A program made the translations under genes and the position numbers. The notes beneath the pieces are model-generated. The model saw only the letters and a program-made list of their open reading frames with translations. It searched no databases and had not been told where the DNA came from. Below, one piece after another: positions 33,307-41,520 of a stretch of DNA of 52,805 nt. Numbering within the stretch: the stretch's first letter is position 1; every line of letters begins with the position of its first letter. Source of the DNA: Alphaproteobacteria bacterium UBA6411 (GTDB taxonomy: Bacteria > Pseudomonadota > Alphaproteobacteria > CAAGCB01 > CAG-977); assembly GCA_002438565.1 (NCBI GenBank), contig DJPN01000011.1:1-52805 (forward strand), in the 5' to 3' direction.

Positions 33307-34188
33307 ATGGATACGTTCAAGGACATTATGGTCAAAATCGACGACAGGGAAACCGCCGCCGCCGCTTTGGAAACGGCATTGATTGCCGCGCGCAAATTCA
33401 CGGCGCATCTGGACGTGTTTCATATCAAGCCGCAGCCGTCGTGCTTGGTTCCCGTACCCGTTGTCAGTTCCGACATCGCCAGCTTTGTGGTCAACGAAGT
33501 GGTGACGGCGGACGAACAGGCGGCGGATGAAACGGCGGACAAGACGCGCGCCGTGTTCAACGAATTTGTCGTCAATCACGGATTGCGCCAAACGGACGCG
33601 CCGCAGAAAAACATTGGCGAAGTGTCCGCCGAATACCGCGAATTTGACGGCGACGAAGCCGAAATGACCGCGTGGTGCGCGCGCGCCGCCGATTTGATGG
33701 TGCTGCCGCGTCCGACGGAAAACAATCCCGACGACGCCTTGGAAATCGTCAACGCCGCCGTGATGGAGGGCGGTTCGGCGGTACTGCTTGCCCCGCAAAC
33801 GAAAAGCCCGTCCGTCGGCGAACGGATTGCAATTTTGTGGGACGGGTCGGAGGAAGCGTCCAAAGCCGTTTCCTATGCCATTCCGTTTTTGGTGCGCGCG
33901 CAGGAAGTCGTCATTATTGAAACGGAAGTGCCTTTGGAGGAAATCGCAGGCGCGGCGGAGCTTGCCAAACGGCTGGCTTGGCACGAAATCGACGCGCAAG
34001 TCGTCAAAATGCCGGAAATTTCATCCGTGTCCGAACGCGCGGCGGAGGTTGTCAAGCAAACCTGCGCCCACTATGACATGCTGGTGATGGGCGCGTACAC
34101 GCAAAGTTCAATGCGCCGCTGGATTTTGGGCAGTTTCACCAAGAACTTGATTTTGAACGCCGACATTGCGCTGCTGATGAGCCATTAA
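33307..34188 (+). CDS. Universal stress protein, tandem UspA domains
   Basis: The 293-residue protein has two UspA-type halves. The second holds LVMGAYTQSSMRRWILGS, resembling the ATP-binding G-x2-G-x9-G(S/T) segment, and ends NADIALLMSH, a normal Usp C-terminus. Its last 81 bp overlap the 3' end of the convergent aquaporin gene, so the two mRNAs would be complementary there. Confidence 0.9.
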   Translation: MDTFKDIMVKIDDRETAAAALETALIAARKFTAHLDVFHIKPQPSCLVPVPVVSSDIASFVVNEVVTADEQAADETADKTRAVFNEFVVNHGLRQTDAPQKNIGEVSAEYREFDGDEAEMTAWCARAADLMVLPRPTENNPDDALEIVNAAVMEGGSAVLLAPQTKSPSVGERIAILWDGSEEASKAVSYAIPFLVRAQEVVIIETEVPLEEIAGAAELAKRLAWHEIDAQVVKMPEISSVSERAAEVVKQTCAHYDMLVMGAYTQSSMRRWILGSFTKNLILNADIALLMSH

Positions 34189-34806
34189 CAGCGCAATCAG
34201 TCCGCAAACGACGGCGGCAAGCAGACCGCTTGCCCAGAAATACTTTAAGGAAGCGACGGCTTCGGGGGTGGAAAACATCGCTAAAGCCGTTGATTTTATG
34301 GGATTCATCGCGCCTTTGGCAATCGGATAGCCGACAAACGTCGCGCCCGCCAGAAAAGTTCCCAAAGCGGCGGGGGCGCCGTCTTTGCCCTGCGTTGCCA
34401 AAAACACTGTGACAAACAGAGCGTTTAAGACGGTTTCGGCGGTTAAGAGGGCTTCGATGCTGTAGCGGTCTGTGTAGTTGCCCGCCAAGGCCGTATCGGC
34501 GACAAAGCCCGTTTTGCCGTTCAAAACGACGCTTAAAACCCATGCGGCGGCGAATGCGCCCAAAGCTTGCCCGAACAGGCGCAACAGGGCGGTCTTCCAA
34601 TTTTCCCGTTTGGCGCAAAAAGCCGCAATCGTGAATATCGGATTGAAATGCCCGTCCGCAAACGCGTACGCCATGGCGGCGTAAGCGAATCCCGCCGCCA
34701 ATGCGATGCCCAGCCAGCCGATGAACGGCGCGGAAAACACAATCGCCCCCGTGCCGATGAAAACGAATCCGAACGTTCCGATAATTTCCGCCAACGCTTT
34801 TTTCAA
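34108..34806 (-). CDS. Aquaporin/MIP family channel with NPI motifs
   Basis: The 232-residue protein has six hydrophobic helices and the two half-helix motifs of MIP channels. Both normally read NPA. Here the first is GHFNPIFTIAAF and the second GAMNPIKSTAL, so Ala is replaced by Ile in both, and the selectivity-filter Arg after the second motif is Lys. Water or glycerol selectivity is therefore uncertain. The start is one of two TTG codons; 34806 has GGAG 8 nt away, while 34812 is too close. The C-terminal tail runs 81 bp into the convergent Usp gene, suggesting loss of an earlier stop. Confidence 0.85.
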   Translation of the reverse strand: MKKALAEIIGTFGFVFIGTGAIVFSAPFIGWLGIALAAGFAYAAMAYAFADGHFNPIFTIAAFCAKRENWKTALLRLFGQALGAFAAAWVLSVVLNGKTGFVADTALAGNYTDRYSIEALLTAETVLNALFVTVFLATQGKDGAPAALGTFLAGATFVGYPIAKGAMNPIKSTALAMFSTPEAVASLKYFWASGLLAAVVCGLIALLMAHQQRNVGVQNQVLGETAQNPAAH

Positions 34807-34869
34807 GGCCAATTCTCCGATTTCAATGAAATGTAATTTTTTGTTAGCAAAAAACTGTTAAAAAAGGTT

Positions 34870-35604
34870 ATGCGATACGTTATTTTTTTAATTTTGTTTT
34901 TTGTGTCGGGATGCGCGTCTTTGCCCAATCCCGAAGGGTTCACCTTTCAAACCGTCAAAACGGGGACTTTCGATATTGCCGTATGGAGCAGGATAAAGCC
35001 CCCCGCCGACACGCTGAAAGTGTTTATCGAGGGCGACGGGCTGGCTTGGGTATCGCCGACGCGGCCGTCGCTTGACCCGACGCCGCGAAACTCTTTGGTG
35101 CTGAAATGGACACAAAGAACGGCGGGAAACGTCGCCTATATGGCGCGTCCGTGTCAGTATGTTTTTTCCGACAAATGCGATATTCCGTTTTGGACGAACG
35201 CGCGTTTCGCCCCCGAAGCGGTTGACGCGCTGGACGACGCGCTGAAATCGCTGATAAAACGTTACAACTTGAAAAAAGTCGAGCTTGTCGGCTATTCGGG
35301 CGGGGGAGCGATGGCGGTTTTGTTGGCGCAGAGAAATCAAGGCAAGGTGTCGAAACTGACGACCGTTGCGGGTGTTTTGAACCATGCGGATTGGACGGCG
35401 CACTTCGGCGATTCGCCGCTGAACGGGTCGATTAACGCGTTTTACGCTTTGAAAGAAATTTCACAAATCCCGCAAATCCACTATGCGGGCGGCAAAGACG
35501 ACGTTGTGCCTGTGAAGCTGTCCGAAAAATGGGCGGACAAAGAAACGCTGGTCGTTTTGCCGAATGCGACTCACGCCAAAGGCTGGGAAGCGGTCAAGTT
35601 CTGA
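34870..35604 (+). CDS. Alpha/beta hydrolase lipoprotein
   Basis: The 244-residue product has an N-terminal hydrophobic segment with lipobox FVSGC (Cys 15) and a hydrolase fold: FIEGDGLAW strand-loop, nucleophile elbow GYSGGGAM, Asp in YAGGKDDVVP and His in NATHAKG. The substrate is unknown. It is unrelated in detail to the hydrolase at 23406-24242. Its end overlaps tcdA by 34 bp in convergent orientation. Confidence 0.82.
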   Translation: MRYVIFLILFFVSGCASLPNPEGFTFQTVKTGTFDIAVWSRIKPPADTLKVFIEGDGLAWVSPTRPSLDPTPRNSLVLKWTQRTAGNVAYMARPCQYVFSDKCDIPFWTNARFAPEAVDALDDALKSLIKRYNLKKVELVGYSGGGAMAVLLAQRNQGKVSKLTTVAGVLNHADWTAHFGDSPLNGSINAFYALKEISQIPQIHYAGGKDDVVPVKLSEKWADKETLVVLPNATHAKGWEAVKF

Positions 35605-36323
35605 ATCACATAGTTGGCAAGCGTCAAGCCGAAGATTCCCGTAATCGTCGGCAGACTGCCCATAACGGTTCTTTCGCGTCCCATGCCGGGGGTCAGCTCG
35701 CTTTCCTCGGGGTAAACGGGGGCGGGGATGTGTTCGCGCGATTCGGTCGAAAACACGCACGGAAAATCCAAAGGCACGCCGCGGCGGCGCAAGCGTTTGC
35801 GCAACATGAACGCCAAACGGCAATGGTTGACTTTGCTCATCGCGCCCGTTTGAATCAGCGCGGGATTGGTGCGCAAAGCCGCGCCCATGGCGGAAATGAA
35901 GCGCATATCGTTAGTGCGTAAATAGGAAATCAGTTCGGTTTTCGGATTCAGCGAATCGATTGCGTCGACGACGAAATCGGGGTTGCCGCTCAGCAGTTCT
36001 GGAATGGAATCGGCGTTAATGAACGCTTGGACGGGTTCGGTTTTGCAATCGGGGTTGATGTCCAGAACGCGCGCGTTCGCGATTTGCGCTTTGGGTTGCC
36101 CGAGTGTCGAATGAAGCGCGAACAGCTGACGGTTCAGATTGCTTAACGACACGACGTCGTTGTCAATCAGGCGCAGTCTGCCGATGCCCGCGCGCGCCAA
36201 CGCTTCGACCGCGTAGCTGCCGACCGCGCCCAATCCCGCGACGACGACAAACGCGTTTTGCAGGCGGTTTAAACCCTCGTCTCCGACAAGCAGGCGCAGG
36301 CGTGTAAATTGGTCAGCGGGCAT
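35571..36323 (-). CDS. tcdA: tRNA threonylcarbamoyladenosine dehydratase (ThiF/E1-like)
   Basis: The start at 36323 gives a 250-residue E1-like ATP-dependent enzyme that cyclises t6A37 of tRNA. The nucleotide-binding GLGAVGSYAVEALARAGIG is near residue 30, and DNDVVSLSNLNRQ and the Asp of VDAIDS follow the family. An alternative is another HesA/MoeB-like adenylyltransferase, but the length and motifs favour TcdA. It overlaps tatD upstream by 11 bp. Confidence 0.88.
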   Translation of the reverse strand: MPADQFTRLRLLVGDEGLNRLQNAFVVVAGLGAVGSYAVEALARAGIGRLRLIDNDVVSLSNLNRQLFALHSTLGQPKAQIANARVLDINPDCKTEPVQAFINADSIPELLSGNPDFVVDAIDSLNPKTELISYLRTNDMRFISAMGAALRTNPALIQTGAMSKVNHCRLAFMLRKRLRRRGVPLDFPCVFSTESREHIPAPVYPEESELTPGMGRERTVMGSLPTITGIFGLTLANYVIQNLTASQPLA

Positions 36324-37020
36324 TTTTGAACCTTTCCGTGTTAAGGGTGATTTGTGTTTCGTCAACGCCCGTTATAGCCGCGATTTTTTTCAAAATCAAA
36401 GCAAGATTGGCTGGGACGTTCCTTTCTTCACCCGCATCGACACACAGGGCGTCAGCCGGTCTTTGGTCGGGGGAATCCGTTTCGGCGGTCAGCTTGTCTG
36501 CGGGGACGGCGGTCAGAACTTCGGGTTTCAAGTTTCGTCCCGAAAACGAAAAGAAACACGGATACTTTGCAAAAAACGCGGCATCTTGCGCCGTTCCCGA
36601 AAAACCGTGCAAAAGGACGGCGGGCGGGAACAGCTTTGTTTGCTTGAAAAACGCTTTCAGGCGGTCGAAGCGCTTGACGCAATGAACGACAACGGGACGG
36701 CGCAATTCAGCCGCCAAAGCGAACTGAGCCGCAAAGACGGCTTCCTGTTCAAGCGGGGCTTTCGCGTCCAATCCGATTTCACCCGCGCCCGCCGCGGGAT
36801 TTTCAAGCAGCAGCTTTTCCAGCAGGTTTTGGTCGTGCTTGTCGGCGAACCAAGGATGCGTGCCGATGAACGGCTTAACGTCGGGGGCGGTCAAAGCAAG
36901 CGTTTTGCCCCAGTCGTCGGGGCAAGTTCCCGCCGTCAAAAAGCCCGCGACGCCGTATTCGCGGGCTTGGGCGATGTCGGCGGGTGTCAGGCGGTTCAAA
37001 TGCAAATGGGCGTCTATCAT
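36313..37020 (-). CDS. TatD-family metal-dependent hydrolase
   Basis: The 235-residue barrel hydrolase has the metal ligands in order: DAHLH at the N-terminus, GEIGLD, VVHCVKR, LHGFSG and AETDSPD. Family members are 3'-5' exonucleases or D-aminoacyl-tRNA deacylases. It is shorter than E. coli TatD (260). The gene is divergent from the pseudouridine synthase, with 61 bp between. Confidence 0.88.
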   Translation of the reverse strand: MIDAHLHLNRLTPADIAQAREYGVAGFLTAGTCPDDWGKTLALTAPDVKPFIGTHPWFADKHDQNLLEKLLLENPAAGAGEIGLDAKAPLEQEAVFAAQFALAAELRRPVVVHCVKRFDRLKAFFKQTKLFPPAVLLHGFSGTAQDAAFFAKYPCFFSFSGRNLKPEVLTAVPADKLTAETDSPDQRPADALCVDAGEERNVPANLALILKKIAAITGVDETQITLNTERFKNAR

Positions 37021-37081
37021 GGTCGCGATTGAAAAAAAAAGAAAACAACGTTATTATCGCATAAAAATCAGGAGCGTTGAA

Positions 37082-37651
37082 ATGTTTTCCTATATCGCGT
37101 TCAATAAACCCTACGGCGTTTTGAGCCAGTTTACCCCCGAATCGGGGCATCCCGCTTTGGACGGATTCGGACTGCCGTCGGGCGTGTATGCGGCGGGGCG
37201 GCTTGACCACGACAGCGAAGGGCTGTTGCTGCTGACGGACGACGGCAAGTTTGTCAAGCGGCTGCTTGATCCCGCGTTTGCGCACCCGCGCACTTATTGG
37301 GCGCAGGTGGACGGCGATGTTACAAACGATGCCTTGAAAAAACTGGAAAAAGGGGTCGAGATTTCGGGATACCGCACAAAACCCTGCAAAGCCCGCAAAA
37401 TCGACGCGCCCGACATTCCCCCGCGCGAGCCGCCGATACGCTATCGGGCAAACATTCCGACGTCATGGATTGAACTGACGCTGATTGAAGGCAAAAACAG
37501 ACAAGTACGCCGCATGACGGCCGCGGTCGGGTTTCCGACTTTGCGCCTTGTCCGCGTAAAAATCGGGGATTTAAGCTTGGGCGGTTTGCCGCAGGGGCAA
37601 TGGAAAGCCGTGTCCAAATCCGACATTTTCAGCCAAGGAAGCCGCCGATGA
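37082..37651 (+). CDS. 23S rRNA pseudouridine synthase, RsuA/RluE type
   Basis: The ATG at 37082 with AGGAG upstream gives 189 residues. The catalytic motif AGRLDHDSEGLLLLTDDG holds the nucleophilic Asp, and the late GKNRQVRRM is typical. No S4 domain precedes it, so it most resembles RluE, which modifies U2457 of 23S rRNA; the target is inferred. Its stop overlaps the histidine kinase start (ATGA). Confidence 0.9.
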   Translation: MFSYIAFNKPYGVLSQFTPESGHPALDGFGLPSGVYAAGRLDHDSEGLLLLTDDGKFVKRLLDPAFAHPRTYWAQVDGDVTNDALKKLEKGVEISGYRTKPCKARKIDAPDIPPREPPIRYRANIPTSWIELTLIEGKNRQVRRMTAAVGFPTLRLVRVKIGDLSLGGLPQGQWKAVSKSDIFSQGSRR

Positions 37652-39345
37652 ACAAAAAGCCGTTTATATCGCTCAGCACAAAAATTGTTTTGGTTTTCTT
37701 TTTATGCTTGTCCGCAATGACGGGGGCTTTGCTGTCTGTGTTTTTGCAGACGTTTGTGACGCAAAGCGAACAGGAACGCATGTGGCGGCAGAAAAAAGCG
37801 CAGATTCTAACCAGTATGTATGAAGAAAACGTTCTTCTGCGCGAAGCGATTTCAGCGGATACGCGTTTTTTTGACAAAACTCTGCCGGCGGATGAGGTCA
37901 AGAAAGTTTGGGAAAGCCAAAAACAAAAACTGCAGAAAATCAAGCCGGTCAATGCTTCTTATTTGGAAGTCCGGCGCGAATTGCTGCGTGATTTGACCAA
38001 TGCGAAGCAGCGAGATGTCCAAATGACGGCTGTAACGTGGGCGGCGTTCGGCGGTCTGTTCGTCTGTTTTGTGTTTTTGGCGGTGATGTGGCTGGTGATT
38101 CGGCGCTGGATTTTAGTGCCGACCGAAAAAATGCTGGATTTTACGCAAAAAATCGAAACGGGTGATTTGTCCGCCCGCGTTCCGATTTCCCCGAAAGCGT
38201 CCAAAAGCGATGAAATGGATTTACTGGCGCGCGGCTTGAACAAAATGGCCGCCTCTATTCAGGAAGCTTTGCAGAAAACCCGCGAAGGCCAGCTGTTTTT
38301 GCAAAAATTGATAGACACTTTGCCCGACGGCGTTCGCGTCGTTGACAGTGATTTCAATGTTGTTATGACCAATAAAACGCATGAACGGCAATTCGGACAC
38401 TTGAATCTGCAAAATTGCGGGAAATGTTTTGAACAAATGGGGCAAACAGCGCCGTGTCCGCAAACCGTCAACACTTGTCCGCTGCGCATGCTGCGGCAAA
38501 ATCCGGATAAAAACGTCAAAGTCATTCATAAATACCCGACAACGGATGGGCGTGAAAAGTTTTTTGAAATTTCGGCGGGATTTTTGAACTTTCACGACAG
38601 AACCCTTATGCTGGAAGTGTCCCGCTCTTTGGACAAGGAAATCCAGTTTTCCCATCAGCAAAAACTGTCATCGCTGGGGCTGCTGGTCGGTTCGGTAGCC
38701 CATGAAATGCGCAATCCGCTGGGATCGATTCAGCTGATATTGGAAAATATCGCCGGCAGAACGGACAGCAAGCCTTTGTCGCCGGAGGAAACCAAGCATT
38801 ACTTGAACATGATTTTGGATCAAGTGCAGTTTTGCATTACGGTTACAACGCGGCTGCTGAAGCTGGCGCGCAAACCGTCCGAAGAGGCTTTGACGGTCGA
38901 TTTGAACGAAATTGTTCCCGAAACGGTGTCTTTGCTGGAATACGAGGCTAAAAAAAGAGGAATTGATGTGACCATAAAGCTGAATGACGCTCCGGTAACA
39001 ATCAAAGCCTCTGATACGGAAATGCGGATGGTTTTGGTGAATTTGGCGCAAAACGCTTTTCACGCCATGCGCGACGGCGGAACGCTGAGCATTGAAACCG
39101 CGGCTGACGGAAAAAATGCCGTATTGCGCGTGGCGGATACCGGTTGCGGTATCCCGCCGGAAAACATACAGCGGATATTCGAGCCGTTTTTTTCCAATAA
39201 TCAAGAAAACAAAGAATCGGGGACGGGATTGGGTCTGTCCATTGTCAAAAGCATTGTTGAAAGCGCCGGCGGGAAAATCAGTGTGGAAAGCACAGTGGGA
39301 CAGGGAACGGTTTTTACATTTGTGTTTGCGGAAGAAAAAAGATGA
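37648..39345 (+). CDS. Membrane sensor kinase with Cys-rich PAS domain
   Basis: The ATG at 37648 (AAGGAA upstream) gives 565 residues: TM1 about 13-35, a periplasmic loop of about 90 residues, TM2 near 125-150, HAMP, a PAS-like domain with cysteines in NCGKCFEQ and PCPQTVNTCP (C-x2-C-x9-C-x6-C), a HisKA domain with His in GSVAHEMRNPLGS, and a HATPase domain with GTGLGLSIVKS. No response regulator is adjacent. Stop-start overlaps link it to the pseudouridine synthase before and the transporter after, so it may sense or control that transporter. The Cys cluster could bind metal, Fe-S or react to redox; this is inference. Confidence 0.88.
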   Translation: MNKKPFISLSTKIVLVFFLCLSAMTGALLSVFLQTFVTQSEQERMWRQKKAQILTSMYEENVLLREAISADTRFFDKTLPADEVKKVWESQKQKLQKIKPVNASYLEVRRELLRDLTNAKQRDVQMTAVTWAAFGGLFVCFVFLAVMWLVIRRWILVPTEKMLDFTQKIETGDLSARVPISPKASKSDEMDLLARGLNKMAASIQEALQKTREGQLFLQKLIDTLPDGVRVVDSDFNVVMTNKTHERQFGHLNLQNCGKCFEQMGQTAPCPQTVNTCPLRMLRQNPDKNVKVIHKYPTTDGREKFFEISAGFLNFHDRTLMLEVSRSLDKEIQFSHQQKLSSLGLLVGSVAHEMRNPLGSIQLILENIAGRTDSKPLSPEETKHYLNMILDQVQFCITVTTRLLKLARKPSEEALTVDLNEIVPETVSLLEYEAKKRGIDVTIKLNDAPVTIKASDTEMRMVLVNLAQNAFHAMRDGGTLSIETAADGKNAVLRVADTGCGIPPENIQRIFEPFFSNNQENKESGTGLGLSIVKSIVESAGGKISVESTVGQGTVFTFVFAEEKR

Positions 39346-40787
39346 TGCGGTTGTTTTTTGCGGTGCTGTTGCTGGCTTCAAACGCGGCGGCCGACGATTA
39401 CGGGCTGGCGGGAAAAAAGATTGGCGTTCAACTGGGGACGACGGGGGACGCAATCGCAAGCGGCATCCCGGACGCGGTTGTCGAACGCTACAACAAGGCG
39501 GGCGATGCCGTCCAGTCGCTGCTTTACAAGAAAGTCGACGTTGTCGTGATTGACGAACAGCCGGCTTTGGATTTTGCGGAAAACAACAACGCTTTGGTTG
39601 TTTCCGGCGCGCCGCTGGCTCAAGAAAGTTATGCGATTGCCGTTTCAAAACACAATCAAGCTTTGACGGCCGAGCTGAACCGCGTTTTGGCGGAATTGAA
39701 AAAAGACAGAACGATAGAACGCATTTTGAAAAACTACATCGGCGACGAAAAGGGGCTGTTTCCGCCTTCGCCGCGGGCGACGCAATGCCCGAACGGTGTT
39801 TTGAAAGTGGCGACGAATGCGACATTCCCGCCTTATGAGTTCTATGACAAAGGGCAAATTGTCGGAATTGATGTCGATTTGGCCAAAATCGCCGCCGAAC
39901 GGATGGGAAAATGCGCCGTTATCGAGGATATGGAGTTCGATTCGATTGTTGCGGCTTTGCAGACCGGCAAAGCCGATATCGGAATCGCCGGCATGACGGT
40001 AACGCCGGAACGGCTGAAAAATGTTGATTTTACAAATACTTACACAACGGCGAAACAGGTCGTTGTCAAGCGCGCGGATGAATTCAAAACGGTGGAAGAA
40101 CTGCGGCCGGTTCGCAGGTTCAAAGAGGTTTTCATTCAAGACGCGCGTTGGAAATATCTGCTGACGGGATTGAAAACAACGCTGGCGGTAACGTTTTTGG
40201 CGGCGTTGCTGGGAATTGCTTTGGGGACGCTGGCGGGCGTCATTCGGGCGGCGCATGACCGCTCCGGCTGCTGGCGCGTATTGAATTTTCTTTGCCGCGC
40301 GTATGTAACGGTCGTTCGCGGAACGCCGGCCATGATTCAACTGCTGATTATGTATTACGTTGTTTTCGCGGCGGCCGACATCGGCAAAATCTGGGTGGCG
40401 GCGGCGGCTTTCGGTTTCAATTCCGCGGCGTATGTGGCGGAAATCGTGCGGTCGGGAATTGCTTCCGTCGATGCGGGGCAAACCGAAGCGGGACGGTCGC
40501 TGGGCTTGACGGAAGCGCAAACAATGCGCTTTATCGTTTTGCCGCAAGCTTTTAAAAACGTATTGCCCGCTTTTGCCAACGAAGCGATTGCCTTGTTGAA
40601 AGAAACATCGATTTGCGGTTACATAGGACTGATGGATTTGACGCGCGGCGGCGATATTATTCGCAGCACGACTTATGACGCCGTTATGCCTTTAGCCGCG
40701 GTGGCGCTGATTTATCTGGCTTTGGTCGTCGGGTTGACGGCTTGCGTGTCAAAATGGGAAAAAAGGCTGAAAAGAAATGAACGTTGA
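39342..40787 (+). CDS. Polar amino acid transporter: binding protein fused to permease, lobes permuted
   Basis: The 481-residue protein has a signal peptide (about 1-17), a periplasmic part, and a C-terminal His/Glu/Gln-type permease (residues 270-475, with the EAGRSLGLTEAQTMRFIVLPQA coupling region). In the periplasmic part, residues 21-135 correspond to lobe II and the closing helix of a solute-binding protein (GKKIGVQLGTTGD through LKNYIGDE). Residues 153-254 correspond to lobe I (LKVATNATFPPYEF through FKTVEEL). Normal proteins have lobe I first. Joining KTVEEL to AGKKIGVQ restores the usual order. The gene overlaps the ATPase gene by 11 bp. Confidence 0.9.
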   Translation: MMRLFFAVLLLASNAAADDYGLAGKKIGVQLGTTGDAIASGIPDAVVERYNKAGDAVQSLLYKKVDVVVIDEQPALDFAENNNALVVSGAPLAQESYAIAVSKHNQALTAELNRVLAELKKDRTIERILKNYIGDEKGLFPPSPRATQCPNGVLKVATNATFPPYEFYDKGQIVGIDVDLAKIAAERMGKCAVIEDMEFDSIVAALQTGKADIGIAGMTVTPERLKNVDFTNTYTTAKQVVVKRADEFKTVEELRPVRRFKEVFIQDARWKYLLTGLKTTLAVTFLAALLGIALGTLAGVIRAAHDRSGCWRVLNFLCRAYVTVVRGTPAMIQLLIMYYVVFAAADIGKIWVAAAAFGFNSAAYVAEIVRSGIASVDAGQTEAGRSLGLTEAQTMRFIVLPQAFKNVLPAFANEAIALLKETSICGYIGLMDLTRGGDIIRSTTYDAVMPLAAVALIYLALVVGLTACVSKWEKRLKRNER

Positions 40788-41520
40788 ACGCAAAGTTCTG
40801 ATTGACGTGCAGAACGTCGGCAAGGTTTACGGCGAAAATGTGATTTTGCAAAATGTGTCGACGCAAATCCGTTTAGGGGACGTTGCGGCGGTCATCGGTC
40901 CGTCGGGATGCGGAAAATCGACCTTTTTGCGGATGCTGAACGGTCTTGAAACGCCGACATCGGGCAGGATTTTGTTTGAAGGAACCGACCTGACGGACAC
41001 CGAAACGGATATTAACCGCATACGGCGAAAAATCGGCATGGTATTTCAGCAGTTCAATTTGTTCGGCCATAAGACGGTGCGTCAGAATATTACGCTGGCT
41101 CCCGTCAAATCGGGGTTGATGACGCAAGAGCACGCAAACGCCGAGGCTGACGGACTGTTGGCCGCCGTGGGATTGGCGGACAAGGCGGATTTATATCCGT
41201 CCATGCTGTCGGGCGGGCAAAAGCAGCGCATTGCAATCGCCCGCGCTTTGGCGATGAAGCCGGATATGATGCTGTTTGACGAACCGACGTCCGCTCTTGA
41301 TCCCGAAATGGTGCGGGAGGTGTTGGATTTGGTGCGGCGACTGGCGCAAAAGGGAATGACCATGGTTTTCGTAACGCACGAAATGGGTTTCGCCCGCGAA
41401 GTCGCCAACCGCGTGCTGTTTTTCGACAATCACGGCATTGCGGAAGAAAATTCTCCGCAGGAACTGTTCGGCAATCCGAAAAGCCCGCGGCTGAAGGAAT
41501 TTTTGTCCCGCGTGTTATAG
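40777..41520 (+). CDS. Amino acid ABC transporter ATPase (GlnQ type)
   Basis: The 247-residue cytosolic ATPase has Walker A GPSGCGKST, Q-loop FQQFNLF, signature LSGGQKQRIAIARAL, Walker B MLFDEPTSALD and a switch His in FVTHEMGFA. It powers the permease encoded just upstream. Its TAG stop abuts and overlaps the convergent EamA gene stop (41515-41520). Confidence 0.96.
   Translation: MNVERKVLIDVQNVGKVYGENVILQNVSTQIRLGDVAAVIGPSGCGKSTFLRMLNGLETPTSGRILFEGTDLTDTETDINRIRRKIGMVFQQFNLFGHKTVRQNITLAPVKSGLMTQEHANAEADGLLAAVGLADKADLYPSMLSGGQKQRIAIARALAMKPDMMLFDEPTSALDPEMVREVLDLVRRLAQKGMTMVFVTHEMGFAREVANRVLFFDNHGIAEENSPQELFGNPKSPRLKEFLSRVL

Noticed and set aside
31920..33401. 493-codon minus-strand open frame opposite the two-domain kinase
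   Set aside because: Shadow frame caused by codon bias; the plus-strand product has Walker A and APH motifs.
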